A stretch of DNA of 64,000 nucleotides, taken from the NCBI RefSeq assembly GCF_025869515.1, contig NZ_JAOZVR010000051.1, forward strand, positions 1 to 64,000. Direction: 5' to 3'. This document shows, one piece after another, positions 1-7,753 of the stretch; within the stretch, counting starts at the first letter, position 1; each line of letters begins with the position of its first letter. The notes below the pieces were generated by a model. That model was not told the DNA's origin, did not search any database, and saw nothing but the letters and a program-made list of their open reading frames with translations. The DNA is from Ferrovibrio sp. (GTDB lineage Bacteria > Pseudomonadota > Alphaproteobacteria > Ferrovibrionales > Ferrovibrionaceae). The position numbers and the translations under genes are program-made.

Positions 1-41
1 AAAAATACACCATGGCTGGCAGGCTTGACCGGTCCGGGGAT

Positions 42-67
42 TGATCCAGATTGCAAATGGATACGTA
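42..67 (+). promoter_or_regulatory. Candidate ECF11 (RpoE/ChrR-type) sigma promoter of chrR-SDR
   Basis: TGATCC at 42-47 and CGTA at 64-67 are separated by 16 bases and lie about 40 bases upstream of the chrR start. The same two elements with the same 16-base spacer precede the photolyase operon on the other strand at 6722-6747. TGATCC is known as the -35 element of singlet-oxygen sigma-E promoters in alphaproteobacteria. Assignment here is inferred from sequence and gene context. Confidence 0.65.
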
Positions 68-107
68 CATTACGGTGTAATCCAGAGACCGGAACTTCGC
101 AAAGACC

Positions 108-812
108 ATGGCTGTGACCGATTTGGCCGCTTATCCCGATTCGCCCCGCGGTTCCATGCAGGGACCGGCGCATCATATTCCGGCCGAGTTGCTGTTGGAT
201 TACGCTACCGGCACCCTGGCCGAGCCGTGGTCGCTGGTGGTGGCCTGCCATCTGACGCTGTGCCCCCATTGCCGCCGCGAACTGGCCGCCATCGAGGCGA
301 CCGCCGGCGCCATGCTCGAGGAGATTGCGCCGCAGCCGGTCAGCGCAGGCGGCTTTGCCGCCGTGGCCGCCAGGCTCGGCCCGCAGGACGCCGCGCCGGC
401 TGTGCGGGCACCGGCAAAGGACGGCCTCCCGGCACCGCTGCGCGATTATCTGGCCACCGGTATTGATGCCATCCGCTGGCGCTGGAGCGGCGCCGGCCTG
501 CAGTCCCATGCCCTGCCGATGCGCAAGACGAGCGGCGGCATGGTCAGCCTGCTCAGGGTCGCGCCGGGTGCCGGGCTGCCGATGCACACCCATGCCGGCA
601 ATGAAATGACCCTGGTGCTCAGCGGCGGCTATACCGCCGGGAATGACGCCTTCCGCCGCGGCGATGTCGAGATCGCCGATGGCAGTATCGAGCATCGCCC
701 GGTTGCCATGGCAGACGGCCCCTGCATCTGTCTCGCAGTGACTGACGCGCCGCTGCGTTTCAGCGGCTCTTTCGGATGGCTGCTGAATCAATGGGCCAGA
801 CTCTCCGCCTAG
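108..812 (+). CDS. chrR: ChrR-family zinc anti-sigma factor with cupin domain
   Basis: The 234-residue protein resembles ChrR, which holds an ECF11 sigma factor inactive until singlet oxygen or peroxides release it. The N-terminal zinc anti-sigma domain shows a histidine pair near residue 23 and the HxxxCxxC pattern (CHLTLCPHC) near residues 46-54. The C-terminal half is a cupin-like domain with HTH followed by an acidic residue near residue 160, which are probable metal ligands. The ATG at 108 is used because the promoter-like site ends at 67. No sigma gene lies between promoter and chrR, unlike the classic rpoE-chrR operon, so the partner sigma must lie upstream of the window or elsewhere. 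An SDR gene follows after 4 bases. Confidence 0.88.
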   Translation: MAVTDLAAYPDSPRGSMQGPAHHIPAELLLDYATGTLAEPWSLVVACHLTLCPHCRRELAAIEATAGAMLEEIAPQPVSAGGFAAVAARLGPQDAAPAVRAPAKDGLPAPLRDYLATGIDAIRWRWSGAGLQSHALPMRKTSGGMVSLLRVAPGAGLPMHTHAGNEMTLVLSGGYTAGNDAFRRGDVEIADGSIEHRPVAMADGPCICLAVTDAPLRFSGSFGWLLNQWARLSA

Positions 813-816
813 CATC

Positions 817-1581
817 ATGACGGCAAACGGTGTCGTCTGGATCACCGGTGCCGGCTCCGGTATCGGCCGTGCGCTGGCGCTGCGCTACCTGCGTGCCGGC
901 GCCATCGTCGCCGGCACGGCGCGCCGGCGCGAAACCCTCGACAGCCTGCCGGACGAAGCACGCGGCGCCGGCGGACGTTTTCATGCCTTTGCCGCCGACC
1001 TGACCGATCTGGCCGCCACCCGCGCCGTCGTCGCGCGCATTGAGGCCGATCTCGGCCCGATCCGCCTTGCGGTGCTCAATGCCGGCACGCACAAGCCGAC
1101 GCCGGGCACGCGCTTCAGCGCCGATGATGTGCGCCTGCTGCTCGACAGCAATGTGATGACGGTGGCCAACAGTCTGGATGCCGTGCTGCCCGCGCTGCTG
1201 CGGCGCGGCGCCGGCATGGTGGCGATCAATGCCTCGCTTGCCGGCTATGGCGGCCTGCCGTCGGCGGCCGGTTATGGCGCCAGCAAGGCGGCCCTGATCA
1301 ACATGGCCGAGGCGCTGAAACTCGATCTGCAGGGCCGGGGCATTGACGTGCGGCTGATTTCGCCGGGCTTCATCAAAACACCGCTGACCGATCGCAATAC
1401 CTTTCCGATGCCCTTCCTGATGCCGGTCGAGGCCGCGGCCGGGCGGCTGTGGCAGGCGCTGGAAACCGGCACGGATTTCGAGATCGTCTTCCCGCGCCGC
1501 TTCGCCTGGATCATGAAGCTGCTGCGGCTGCTGCCGTACGGCCTGTATTTCCCGCTGGTGCGCCGCCTCACCGGGATCTAA
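817..1581 (+). CDS. SDR-family NAD(P)-dependent oxidoreductase
   Basis: A 254-residue short-chain dehydrogenase. The cofactor motif TGAGSGIG is near residues 10-17, LNAG is near residue 85 and the catalytic YxxxK (YGASK) is near residue 152. It starts 4 bases after chrR, so the two are probably co-transcribed from the 42-67 promoter. Such an SDR accompanies the photolyase/CFA genes in several alphaproteobacterial singlet-oxygen regulons. The substrate is unknown; a lipid or membrane-derived carbonyl is a guess. The basic, hydrophobic C-terminus (residues about 230-254) might associate with the membrane. Confidence 0.85.
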   Translation: MTANGVVWITGAGSGIGRALALRYLRAGAIVAGTARRRETLDSLPDEARGAGGRFHAFAADLTDLAATRAVVARIEADLGPIRLAVLNAGTHKPTPGTRFSADDVRLLLDSNVMTVANSLDAVLPALLRRGAGMVAINASLAGYGGLPSAAGYGASKAALINMAEALKLDLQGRGIDVRLISPGFIKTPLTDRNTFPMPFLMPVEAAAGRLWQALETGTDFEIVFPRRFAWIMKLLRLLPYGLYFPLVRRLTGI

Positions 1582-1592
1582 CCCGGGAAGAT

Positions 1593-2969
1593 TTATGACC
1601 GGGTGAAACCGTATTGCAGCACGTCGATGGTGCCGGCGTTGAAACCGCCCTCGCAATAGGCGAGGTAGTAGCGCCACATGCGACGGAAGCGTTCGTCGAA
1701 AGCCAGCTTGCGGCTGTCCAGCGCGCGAATCTGCGGCCAGGCCGCCTCGAAGCTCTGGTGCCACAGATTGAGCGTGCGGGCATAGTCGCGACCGAAGCTG
1801 AACGTATCGGCGATCTGCAGGCCGGCCGCTGCGGCCTGACGCTGCACCGTTCCGGGCGACAGCAGCATGCCGCCGGGAAAGATATGGGCCTGGATGAAAT
1901 CCATGGTGCCGCGATAGTCCTCGAAATACCGGTCGGCGATCACGATGGCCTGGATGCCGGCGCGGCCCTGCGGCATCAGGCGGTCGCGCAACTGGCCGAA
2001 ATAGCGCGGCCAGTATTTCTCGCCCACCGCCTCGATCATCTCGATGGAGGCGACGGCATCATACTGCCCGGTCAGGTCGCGATAGTCGCGCAGCTCGATC
2101 TGCACGCGGTCGGTCAGTCCGGCCTGCTGCACGCGGCGCTGGGCGTAATCATGCTGCTCGCGGCTGATGGTGATGGCATGCACGCGGGCGCCGAATTCCC
2201 GTGCCGCAAGGCAGGCGAAGCCGCCCCAGCCGCAGCCGATTTCCAGCACGCGCTGATCCGGTCTGATCCGCAGCACGTCGCCGGCCAGACGCCGGTATTT
2301 GTTCAGCTGTGCCTGTTCCAGCGTCTCGTTTGTGTCGCGCCAGATCGCGGCGGAATAGGTCATCGAGGGATCGAGCCACTGGCCGTAGAAATCGTTGCCG
2401 AGGTCGTAATGGTAGGCGATGTTGCGGCGGCTGCCGCGCCGGCTGTTGGCGGCAAGGGCAAAACCAAGCCGGCGCAGCAGGCGCAGCCACGGCTTGCCCA
2501 TCAGCGTGGAATCCAGATCGCTGTTGCGGCAGGCCCATTCGGTCAGCGCGGCCAGGTCCGGGCAGTCGAAATCGCCATCGAGATAGGCTTCGCCGACCGC
2601 CAGGTTGCCGCCGAGCAGCAGCCGCTTCGCCAGGCGATGCGTATTGATGTCCAGCCGCGCATCGGGGCCGGGATGCGGGCCGCGCGCCTGCACGGCGCGG
2701 CCGTCGGGCAGGGTGATGGTCAGGCTGCCGTGACTGACACGGGCGGCGAGCGACAGCATCAGGCGGGTCCAGCGCGGCACGTTGTGCAGGCGGAGTGCAT
2801 CCTGCGCGGACTTGAGCAGCAGCGGTTCGGAAGTGGCGGCATGAGGACCGGGGATGGCCCCGAGGCCTGTATGCGCCATCACTTCGGCGGCGGCATCGCG
2901 CGCGGCATCCATGGCAATGTCGGCTGCCCGGTCCAGCGCCGTGGTGCGATCGGCAAAGGCTTCAGTCAT
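1593..2969 (-). CDS. Cyclopropane-fatty-acyl-phospholipid synthase family protein
   Basis: A 458-residue SAM-dependent methyltransferase of the CFA synthase family, which adds a methylene bridge to unsaturated phospholipid acyl chains at the inner membrane. The SAM-binding motif VLEIGCGWGGFA is in the middle of the protein, followed by the acidic loop ending in ITISREQ; the YSAAIW segment typical of the family precedes it. It is the last gene of a four-gene minus-strand operon, 29 bases after the DUF1365 gene. CfaA is a known member of the sigma-E singlet-oxygen regulon in Rhodobacter sphaeroides, which fits this context. Exact product (cyclopropane or furan fatty-acid precursor) cannot be told from sequence. 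Confidence 0.9.
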   Translation of the reverse strand: MTEAFADRTTALDRAADIAMDAARDAAAEVMAHTGLGAIPGPHAATSEPLLLKSAQDALRLHNVPRWTRLMLSLAARVSHGSLTITLPDGRAVQARGPHPGPDARLDINTHRLAKRLLLGGNLAVGEAYLDGDFDCPDLAALTEWACRNSDLDSTLMGKPWLRLLRRLGFALAANSRRGSRRNIAYHYDLGNDFYGQWLDPSMTYSAAIWRDTNETLEQAQLNKYRRLAGDVLRIRPDQRVLEIGCGWGGFACLAAREFGARVHAITISREQHDYAQRRVQQAGLTDRVQIELRDYRDLTGQYDAVASIEMIEAVGEKYWPRYFGQLRDRLMPQGRAGIQAIVIADRYFEDYRGTMDFIQAHIFPGGMLLSPGTVQRQAAAAGLQIADTFSFGRDYARTLNLWHQSFEAAWPQIRALDSRKLAFDERFRRMWRYYLAYCEGGFNAGTIDVLQYGFTRS

Positions 2970-2998
2970 GCAATCCGCTCCCGTCAGTCTCGCACCGG

Positions 2999-3850
2999 CT
3001 ATTCGTCGATCATCGGCCGGCCCGGCGACACCGCATCGCGCGGCGGCGGGCTCCAGCCGAAAAAGGCCGCGCCCTTGCGCCAGAGCTGCAGCGCCTCCCA
3101 GTGGATGCCGGCTATGACTTTTACGGTCATCAGCGGATGCCGGATGACGGCTTTCAACAGACTGTGATCGGTCAGGTCTTCGCGGCGGCCGGTCTGCGTC
3201 GCCAGCAGCTGCAAGGCGCCGCCCGGCGCCAGCTGGCGGATCAGGATGCCGATCTTGTCGCCCGGCGGCAGCAGCCGGAAATGGTAGTCGCCGTCCATCG
3301 GCAGGAAGGGCGAGACATGGAAGCGCTTGGCCACGCTCTGCTCGATCACCGGTCCGCTGTTGCGGTTCAGCGGCACCTCGATCAGATAGCCATGCTGGTC
3401 GCCGAAGGTGTTCTTCACCTCATACAGCACGGCGCGCAGGCGGCTGCGCACGTCGTAGCAGAAGAACACGCTGAGCGGATTGAACACATATCCGAACAGG
3501 CGCGGGAAGCAGAAGATGCGGATCTGCGCTGCCGCTTCCTGCAGGCCTTCGCGGGCCAGTGCCGCTTCCACCCAGGGCCGCAGCGGCGCGCCGTCGCGCG
3601 GGCCATGGTCGCGGTCGTGGAAACTGACCAGGCCGAAGCGGTTGTGCCGCAGCAGCCGCGAGTTGGCGGCAATCGCCGGCAGCCGGTTGATATCGAGCAG
3701 CAGCGAAAAGACGCGATAGGTGAATTTGTGTTTGAACGGCAGCAGCCGCTCATGCACCACCCGGCACCAGTACAGGCTGGCGCCAGGCAGAGTTTCTGGC
3801 AGAGTTTCTGGCAGAGTTTCAGGTGGCAGCGGTATGGCGGCGTCCATCAT
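2999..3850 (-). CDS. DUF1365 family protein
   Basis: A 283-residue protein of the DUF1365 family; its core starts with YWCRVVHERL and includes the conserved FKHKFTYRVF and FNPLSVFFCYD segments. The biochemical function is not established. It almost always sits between an FAD-dependent amine-oxidase-like gene and a CFA synthase, and a role in furan fatty-acid or modified-lipid formation has been proposed for such clusters. The start overlaps the stop of the FAD gene in an ATGA arrangement, so translation is coupled. The N-terminus carries a short repeat, ETLP three times, encoded by a 12-bp tandem repeat near 3786-3821. Confidence 0.85.
   Translation of the reverse strand: MMDAAIPLPPETLPETLPETLPGASLYWCRVVHERLLPFKHKFTYRVFSLLLDINRLPAIAANSRLLRHNRFGLVSFHDRDHGPRDGAPLRPWVEAALAREGLQEAAAQIRIFCFPRLFGYVFNPLSVFFCYDVRSRLRAVLYEVKNTFGDQHGYLIEVPLNRNSGPVIEQSVAKRFHVSPFLPMDGDYHFRLLPPGDKIGILIRQLAPGGALQLLATQTGRREDLTDHSLLKAVIRHPLMTVKVIAGIHWEALQLWRKGAAFFGWSPPPRDAVSPGRPMIDE
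3786..3821 (-). repeat. 12-bp tandem repeat inside the DUF1365 gene
   Basis: The unit GGCAGAGTTTCT (plus strand) occurs three times in a row with one change at the end. It encodes ETLP repeats just before the conserved DUF1365 core. Because the unit is a multiple of three, copy-number change would alter length without a frameshift. Confidence 0.75.
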
Positions 3851-5175
3851 TCAGCCGCATCCCGGAGGCTGGTTGCCGCATCGAACGGCCGGACGCCGAG
3901 CGCCTGCGCCACCTGCAGGCCGGCGCTGAAGCCGTCCTCATGGAAGCCGTATTTGCACCAGGCGCCGCAGAACCACAGCCGGTCCTTGCCCTGAATCTCA
4001 TGCAGCCGCGCCTGCGCGTCGATGGCGGGGCGGTCGAACAGCGGATGCTCGTAGGCGAATTCGGCAAACACCAGATCGGGTCGCGGCTCGACAATCGGGT
4101 TCATGGTCACGAACAGCGGTCGGCTGTCGTCGATCGATTGCAGCCTGTTCATCCAGTAGGTCAGGCCGACGCGGCGCTGCAGGTCGCGGCGCTGTTCGGA
4201 CAGATAGTTCCAGCTGGCCCAGACGCTGCGGCGTCGCGGCATCTGCGCGACATCGCGATGCAGCACGGCACGGTTGGGCTGGAAGCGGAAGGCGGACAGG
4301 ATGCTGTGTTCCGTGGCGGTGGCGCCGTCATCCAGCAGGCGCAACGCCTGATCGCCATGGCAGGCGAGCACTGCCTGGTCGAAATGCTGGCTGCCGCCGG
4401 CGGTGCTCACGGTCACGCCGACCGCTTCGCGGTGCACGGCATGAACGGGGGTATGCAGGTGCAGCGCGAAATCGCCATCGGCGATCAGGCGCTTCACATA
4501 TTCGCGGCTGCCGCCCTGCACCGTATACCATTGCGGTCGGTCGTTGACGCTGAGCAGGCCGTGATTCTTGAAGAAGTTGGCAAAGGTCTCGGCCGGGAAG
4601 GCGAGCATCTCGGCAAGCGGCGCCGACCAGATCGCTGCACCCATCGGCAGCAGGTAATCCAGCATGAAACTGTCGCTGTAGCGGTCCTGCGCCAGATAGT
4701 CGCCCAGGCTCAGGCCGGCCATGCGGCCGCCCGCCAGATCGGCGATGGCGCGTTTGTTGAAACGCAGGATGTCGCGCCACATGCGATGGAAACTCGGCCG
4801 CAGCAGGTTGCGCTTCTGCGCGAACAGCGTGGAGAGTGTGTCGCCACTCCATTCCAGCGCGCCCCGGGACTCGCCCTGGCCGACCGAAACCGCGAAGGAC
4901 ATGTCGCTCTTGATCGAGGGCACATCCAGCTGTGCGAAAAGCCGGCGCAGGTTGGGGTAGTTCCAGTCGTTGAAGACGATGAAACCGGTATCGACGGCGA
5001 TGCTGGCACCATCGTAATCGACGTCGACGGTGTTGCTGTGGCCGCCGGGAGTGGCATTGGCCTCGAAGACGGTGACGTCATGGCGTTTCGACAGCGCCCA
5101 GGCTGTGCCCAGACCGGCGATGCCGGCCCCGATCACGGCGATACGTTGCCGCCGCTCCCCCGCGACTGTCGTCAT
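3847..5175 (-). CDS. FAD/NAD(P)-binding amine-oxidase-like oxidoreductase
   Basis: A 442-residue flavoprotein. The dinucleotide-binding motif IAVIGAGIAGLGTAW is at residues about 12-26, followed by an acidic residue in VFEANATPGGHSNT, as in the amine oxidase/phytoene-desaturase superfamily. It overlaps the photolyase stop by 4 bases and the DUF1365 start by 4 bases, so the three genes are translationally coupled. Family members in singlet-oxygen regulons are linked to fatty-acid modification with CFA synthase, but the substrate is not proven. The final residues are alanine-rich and otherwise unremarkable. Confidence 0.87.
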   Translation of the reverse strand: MTTVAGERRQRIAVIGAGIAGLGTAWALSKRHDVTVFEANATPGGHSNTVDVDYDGASIAVDTGFIVFNDWNYPNLRRLFAQLDVPSIKSDMSFAVSVGQGESRGALEWSGDTLSTLFAQKRNLLRPSFHRMWRDILRFNKRAIADLAGGRMAGLSLGDYLAQDRYSDSFMLDYLLPMGAAIWSAPLAEMLAFPAETFANFFKNHGLLSVNDRPQWYTVQGGSREYVKRLIADGDFALHLHTPVHAVHREAVGVTVSTAGGSQHFDQAVLACHGDQALRLLDDGATATEHSILSAFRFQPNRAVLHRDVAQMPRRRSVWASWNYLSEQRRDLQRRVGLTYWMNRLQSIDDSRPLFVTMNPIVEPRPDLVFAEFAYEHPLFDRPAIDAQARLHEIQGKDRLWFCGAWCKYGFHEDGFSAGLQVAQALGVRPFDAATSLRDAAE

Positions 5176-6686
5176 TCAGCCCCCGCTGCCTCGGCTGCAT
5201 CATTGCGCAAAGCGGCGAAGGCTGCCAGTGCTGCCTTGCGCGCCGTATCGTGATCGACCAGCGGCCGCGGATAGTCGCGGCCGAGGACAATCCCCGCCTG
5301 ATTCAGCACCGTCTCCGGTGCCGACCATGGCTTGTGAATGTATTTATCGGGCAGCGCCGCCAGTTCCGGCAGCCAGCGCCGCACATAGGCGCCCTGCGGG
5401 TCGAACTTTTCGCCCTGCAGCACCGGATTGAAGATGCGGAAATACGGCGCGGCATCGGCGCCCGAACCGGCCACCCACTGCCAACCGCCGGCATTGTTGG
5501 CCAGGTTGGCATCCACCAGCGTGTCCCAGAACCAGGCTTCGCCTTTGCGCCAGTCCTGCAGCAGGTGCTTGATCAGGAAGGAGGCGGCGATCATGCGCAC
5601 CCGGTTGTGCATCCAGCCGGTCTGCCAGAGCTGGCGCATGCCGGCATCGACGATGGGATAGCCGGTGCGGGCCTCTTGCCATGCTTTGACGTGATCTGCA
5701 CGGGGATTCCACGGAAAGGCATCGAAACCGGCGCGGAAATTCTGCTGCGGCAGGGTGGGGAAATGAAACAGCAGGTGATGGCAGAATTCGCGCCAGCCGA
5801 GTTCGCTCAGGAATTTTTCGGCATTATGGGCAAGTCCGGCGCCGCCGCGCTCCACGGCCATCTGCACCGCCTGCCAGATCTGGCGCGGGCCGATCTCGCC
5901 GAACTGCAGATGGGCCGACAGGCGCGAGGTGCAGTCGAGATCCGGCCGGTCGCGGCCATCGGCATACTGGATCAGGTCATGCTCGATGAAAGCCTGCAGC
6001 CGCGCAGCGGCGCCGGCTTCGCCGGGGGTCCAGCGCGCGCGCAGGCCGCCGGCCCAGTCGGGCGCCGTCGGCAGCAGGGCCCAGCTGTCCAGCGCGTCGC
6101 TGTCGACGGTCTCGGGCCAGCGCGTCACGCTTTGCGGCGCGCGCTGCGGCGCGGCCGGGCCTCGCGCGCGGCAGGCACGCCAGAACGGCGAAAACACCTT
6201 GAACCAGCCGCCTGCCTGGGTCTGCACGGTCCAGGGTTCGAACAGCAGGGCGGCGTTATGCGTCTCGACTGCGATGCCGTCGTCTTTCAGCGCCGTTTTC
6301 AGGGCGCTGTCGCGCGCAATCGCCGCCGGTTCGTAACAGCGGTTCCAGTGCACGGTTTCCGTGACGGTTTCGCGCAGCAGGGCCGGCAGGATCGTGGCCG
6401 GATCGCCGCGGCGCAGGATCAGCCCGATATCGTATCGTTGCTTGAGATCGGCGCCGAGCTGCACCAGGCTGTGATGCAGCCACCAGCGTGTGGCACCGCC
6501 CATCGCCCAGGCCGTGGTTGCCGTGTCGAGGATATAGAGCGCCAGCACCGGCCGGCCGCTCGCCGCGGCTGCCGCCAGGGCCGGATTGTCGTTCAGCCGC
6601 AGATCCTGGCGGAACCAGACCACAACCGGAGACAACGCGGATGAAAGAGGCGACATTCTGCCAGGCCGTATCTGCTGCTGCCGCAT
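5172..6686 (-). CDS. phrB: Deoxyribodipyrimidine photolyase
   Basis: A 504-residue protein of the cryptochrome/class I CPD photolyase family, which repairs UV cyclobutane dimers with light through FADH. The N-terminal antenna domain begins VVWFRQDLRLNDNPAL at about residue 22. The C-terminal FAD/DNA-binding region shows SELGWREFCHHLLFHFP, MRQLWQTGWMHNRVRM and NNAGGWQWVAGSG, all hallmarks of the family. The ATG at 6686 follows the TGATCC-N16-CGTA site by about 35 bases; an in-frame ATG at 6656 is a possible shorter start. It leads a four-gene operon with the FAD oxidase, DUF1365 and CFA synthase. phrA of R. sphaeroides is controlled by sigma-E in the same way. Confidence 0.93.
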   Translation of the reverse strand: MRQQQIRPGRMSPLSSALSPVVVWFRQDLRLNDNPALAAAAASGRPVLALYILDTATTAWAMGGATRWWLHHSLVQLGADLKQRYDIGLILRRGDPATILPALLRETVTETVHWNRCYEPAAIARDSALKTALKDDGIAVETHNAALLFEPWTVQTQAGGWFKVFSPFWRACRARGPAAPQRAPQSVTRWPETVDSDALDSWALLPTAPDWAGGLRARWTPGEAGAAARLQAFIEHDLIQYADGRDRPDLDCTSRLSAHLQFGEIGPRQIWQAVQMAVERGGAGLAHNAEKFLSELGWREFCHHLLFHFPTLPQQNFRAGFDAFPWNPRADHVKAWQEARTGYPIVDAGMRQLWQTGWMHNRVRMIAASFLIKHLLQDWRKGEAWFWDTLVDANLANNAGGWQWVAGSGADAAPYFRIFNPVLQGEKFDPQGAYVRRWLPELAALPDKYIHKPWSAPETVLNQAGIVLGRDYPRPLVDHDTARKAALAAFAALRNDAAEAAGAE

Positions 6687-6721
6687 CCACCGGAACTGAC
6701 CGTGCGGCGTTCATCATTTGA

Positions 6722-6747
6722 TACGCAAGGCGCGGCGGGGTGGATCA
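6722..6747 (-). promoter_or_regulatory. Candidate ECF11 sigma promoter of the photolyase operon
   Basis: On the minus strand TGATCC (6747-6742) and CGTA (6725-6722) are separated by exactly 16 bases, identical in sequence and spacing to the site before chrR at 42-67. It lies about 35 bases upstream of the photolyase ATG and 16 bases past the stop of the response-regulator gene. Two matching sites flanking the same cluster make chance unlikely. Confidence 0.72.
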
Positions 6748-6762
6748 CCCCGGGGTTGATGG

Positions 6763-7653
6763 TCAGCGCAGCGGGGTTTCGCCGTCGCGCTCCAGCAGGC
6801 GCAGTGCCAGCGAGGCAGCCTGGGTGCGGTTGAACACCTGCATCTTGGTGAAGATCTGGCGCAGATGCGCCTTCACGGTGACTTCCTGAACGCCGAGCCG
6901 GATGGCGATGGCCTTGTTTGAATCGCCCTGGCTGACCCATTTCAGCACTTCGCGTTCGCGGTCGGTCAGCGCGGCGAGGCGCGGATCGGCAGGCTCGCTG
7001 GCGGCCGGCGGCCGCGCGGCCCCGTCATCGGCGGCATCGAGTTCATGGCGCAGGCTGCGCAGCAATTCACGATCATCGGCGCCGGCCCTGGCGCGTTCGG
7101 CCAGATTGGCGAATTTGGCGGCGGCGATATAGCTGGGCAGGAATTCCTCATACAGCCGCAGTGCCTTCACCACGGTGAGGATCATGGTCTGCTGCGTCAG
7201 CTCGGTCTTTTCCTTGTAATCGTTGATGCCGTGGTTCGACACCACGGTCAGCGGCGGGGCCTGGCCCGGCTGGCCGGTGCGGATCACGATCTGCGCCGAC
7301 TTGTTGTTGAGGTCGGTGCGGATGAAATCCACCAGCGCCAGACCGGCATGCTCGGTCTCCATCACCACATCCAGCAGCACCAGGGCGGTGTCGGGATTGT
7401 CGCGCATCACGTCGCGCGCCTCGGTGGCGGAGTAGGCACTGAGGAAGGTGAGGCCGCGCTTGCGGTAGTTGAAATTGCGCAGCAGCAGTTTGGTCAGCGA
7501 ATGGACATCGGGCTCGTCGTCGACGATCACCACTTTCCAGTTGCGCCGGTCGCTGCCGCCCGTCGGGCCGCCGCCACCGCCACCACCCGGCGGGCGCGTG
7601 TCGTCGCGTCGGTCCGCGCGCTCGTCGAGAAAGTTGATTGAAGGTTCCGCCAA
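6763..7653 (-). CDS. Response regulator, DUF3369-type receiver fused to a LuxR-type HTH
   Basis: A 296-residue two-component regulator. After a low-complexity lead containing a run of seven glycines (residues about 24-30), the receiver domain begins KVVIVDDEPDVHSLTK; the phospho-acceptor aspartate is in VLLDVVMETEHAG and the conserved lysine in NDYKEKTEL. This receiver reads like those normally followed by a DUF3369 domain. The C-terminus is instead a LuxR/FixJ HTH (LTDREREVLKWVSQGDSNKAIA onward in two parts). The start codon is TTG at 7653 with GGGAGAAG 7-8 bases before it. No histidine kinase is adjacent. It lies 100 bases after the HxlR gene. Target genes are unknown; the photolyase operon is immediately downstream but has its own promoter. 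Confidence 0.85.
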   Translation of the reverse strand: MAEPSINFLDERADRRDDTRPPGGGGGGGPTGGSDRRNWKVVIVDDEPDVHSLTKLLLRNFNYRKRGLTFLSAYSATEARDVMRDNPDTALVLLDVVMETEHAGLALVDFIRTDLNNKSAQIVIRTGQPGQAPPLTVVSNHGINDYKEKTELTQQTMILTVVKALRLYEEFLPSYIAAAKFANLAERARAGADDRELLRSLRHELDAADDGAARPPAASEPADPRLAALTDREREVLKWVSQGDSNKAIAIRLGVQEVTVKAHLRQIFTKMQVFNRTQAASLALRLLERDGETPLR

Positions 7654-7723
7654 GGCTGCTTCTCCCGTACAGCGCGTATTGTAGCGGATCGGCTCGCAAA
7701 AGAAACGAGGCGCTGCCTGAAAT

Positions 7724-7737
7724 TCAACTTAAGTTGA
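7724..7737. promoter_or_regulatory. 14-bp perfect palindrome between hxlR-type and response-regulator genes
   Basis: TCAACTTAAGTTGA is its own reverse complement and lies 71 bases upstream of the response-regulator start, in the only noncoding stretch between the two genes. It is a plausible dimeric repressor site. The binding protein is unknown. Confidence 0.45.
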
Positions 7738-7753
7738 GGCTGAAAACCGCAAA

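Noticed and set aside
7654-7700. Third ECF11-like promoter before the response-regulator gene
   Set aside because: CGATCC is present on the minus strand, but CGTA is not found at the 16-base spacing; only TACG occurs there.
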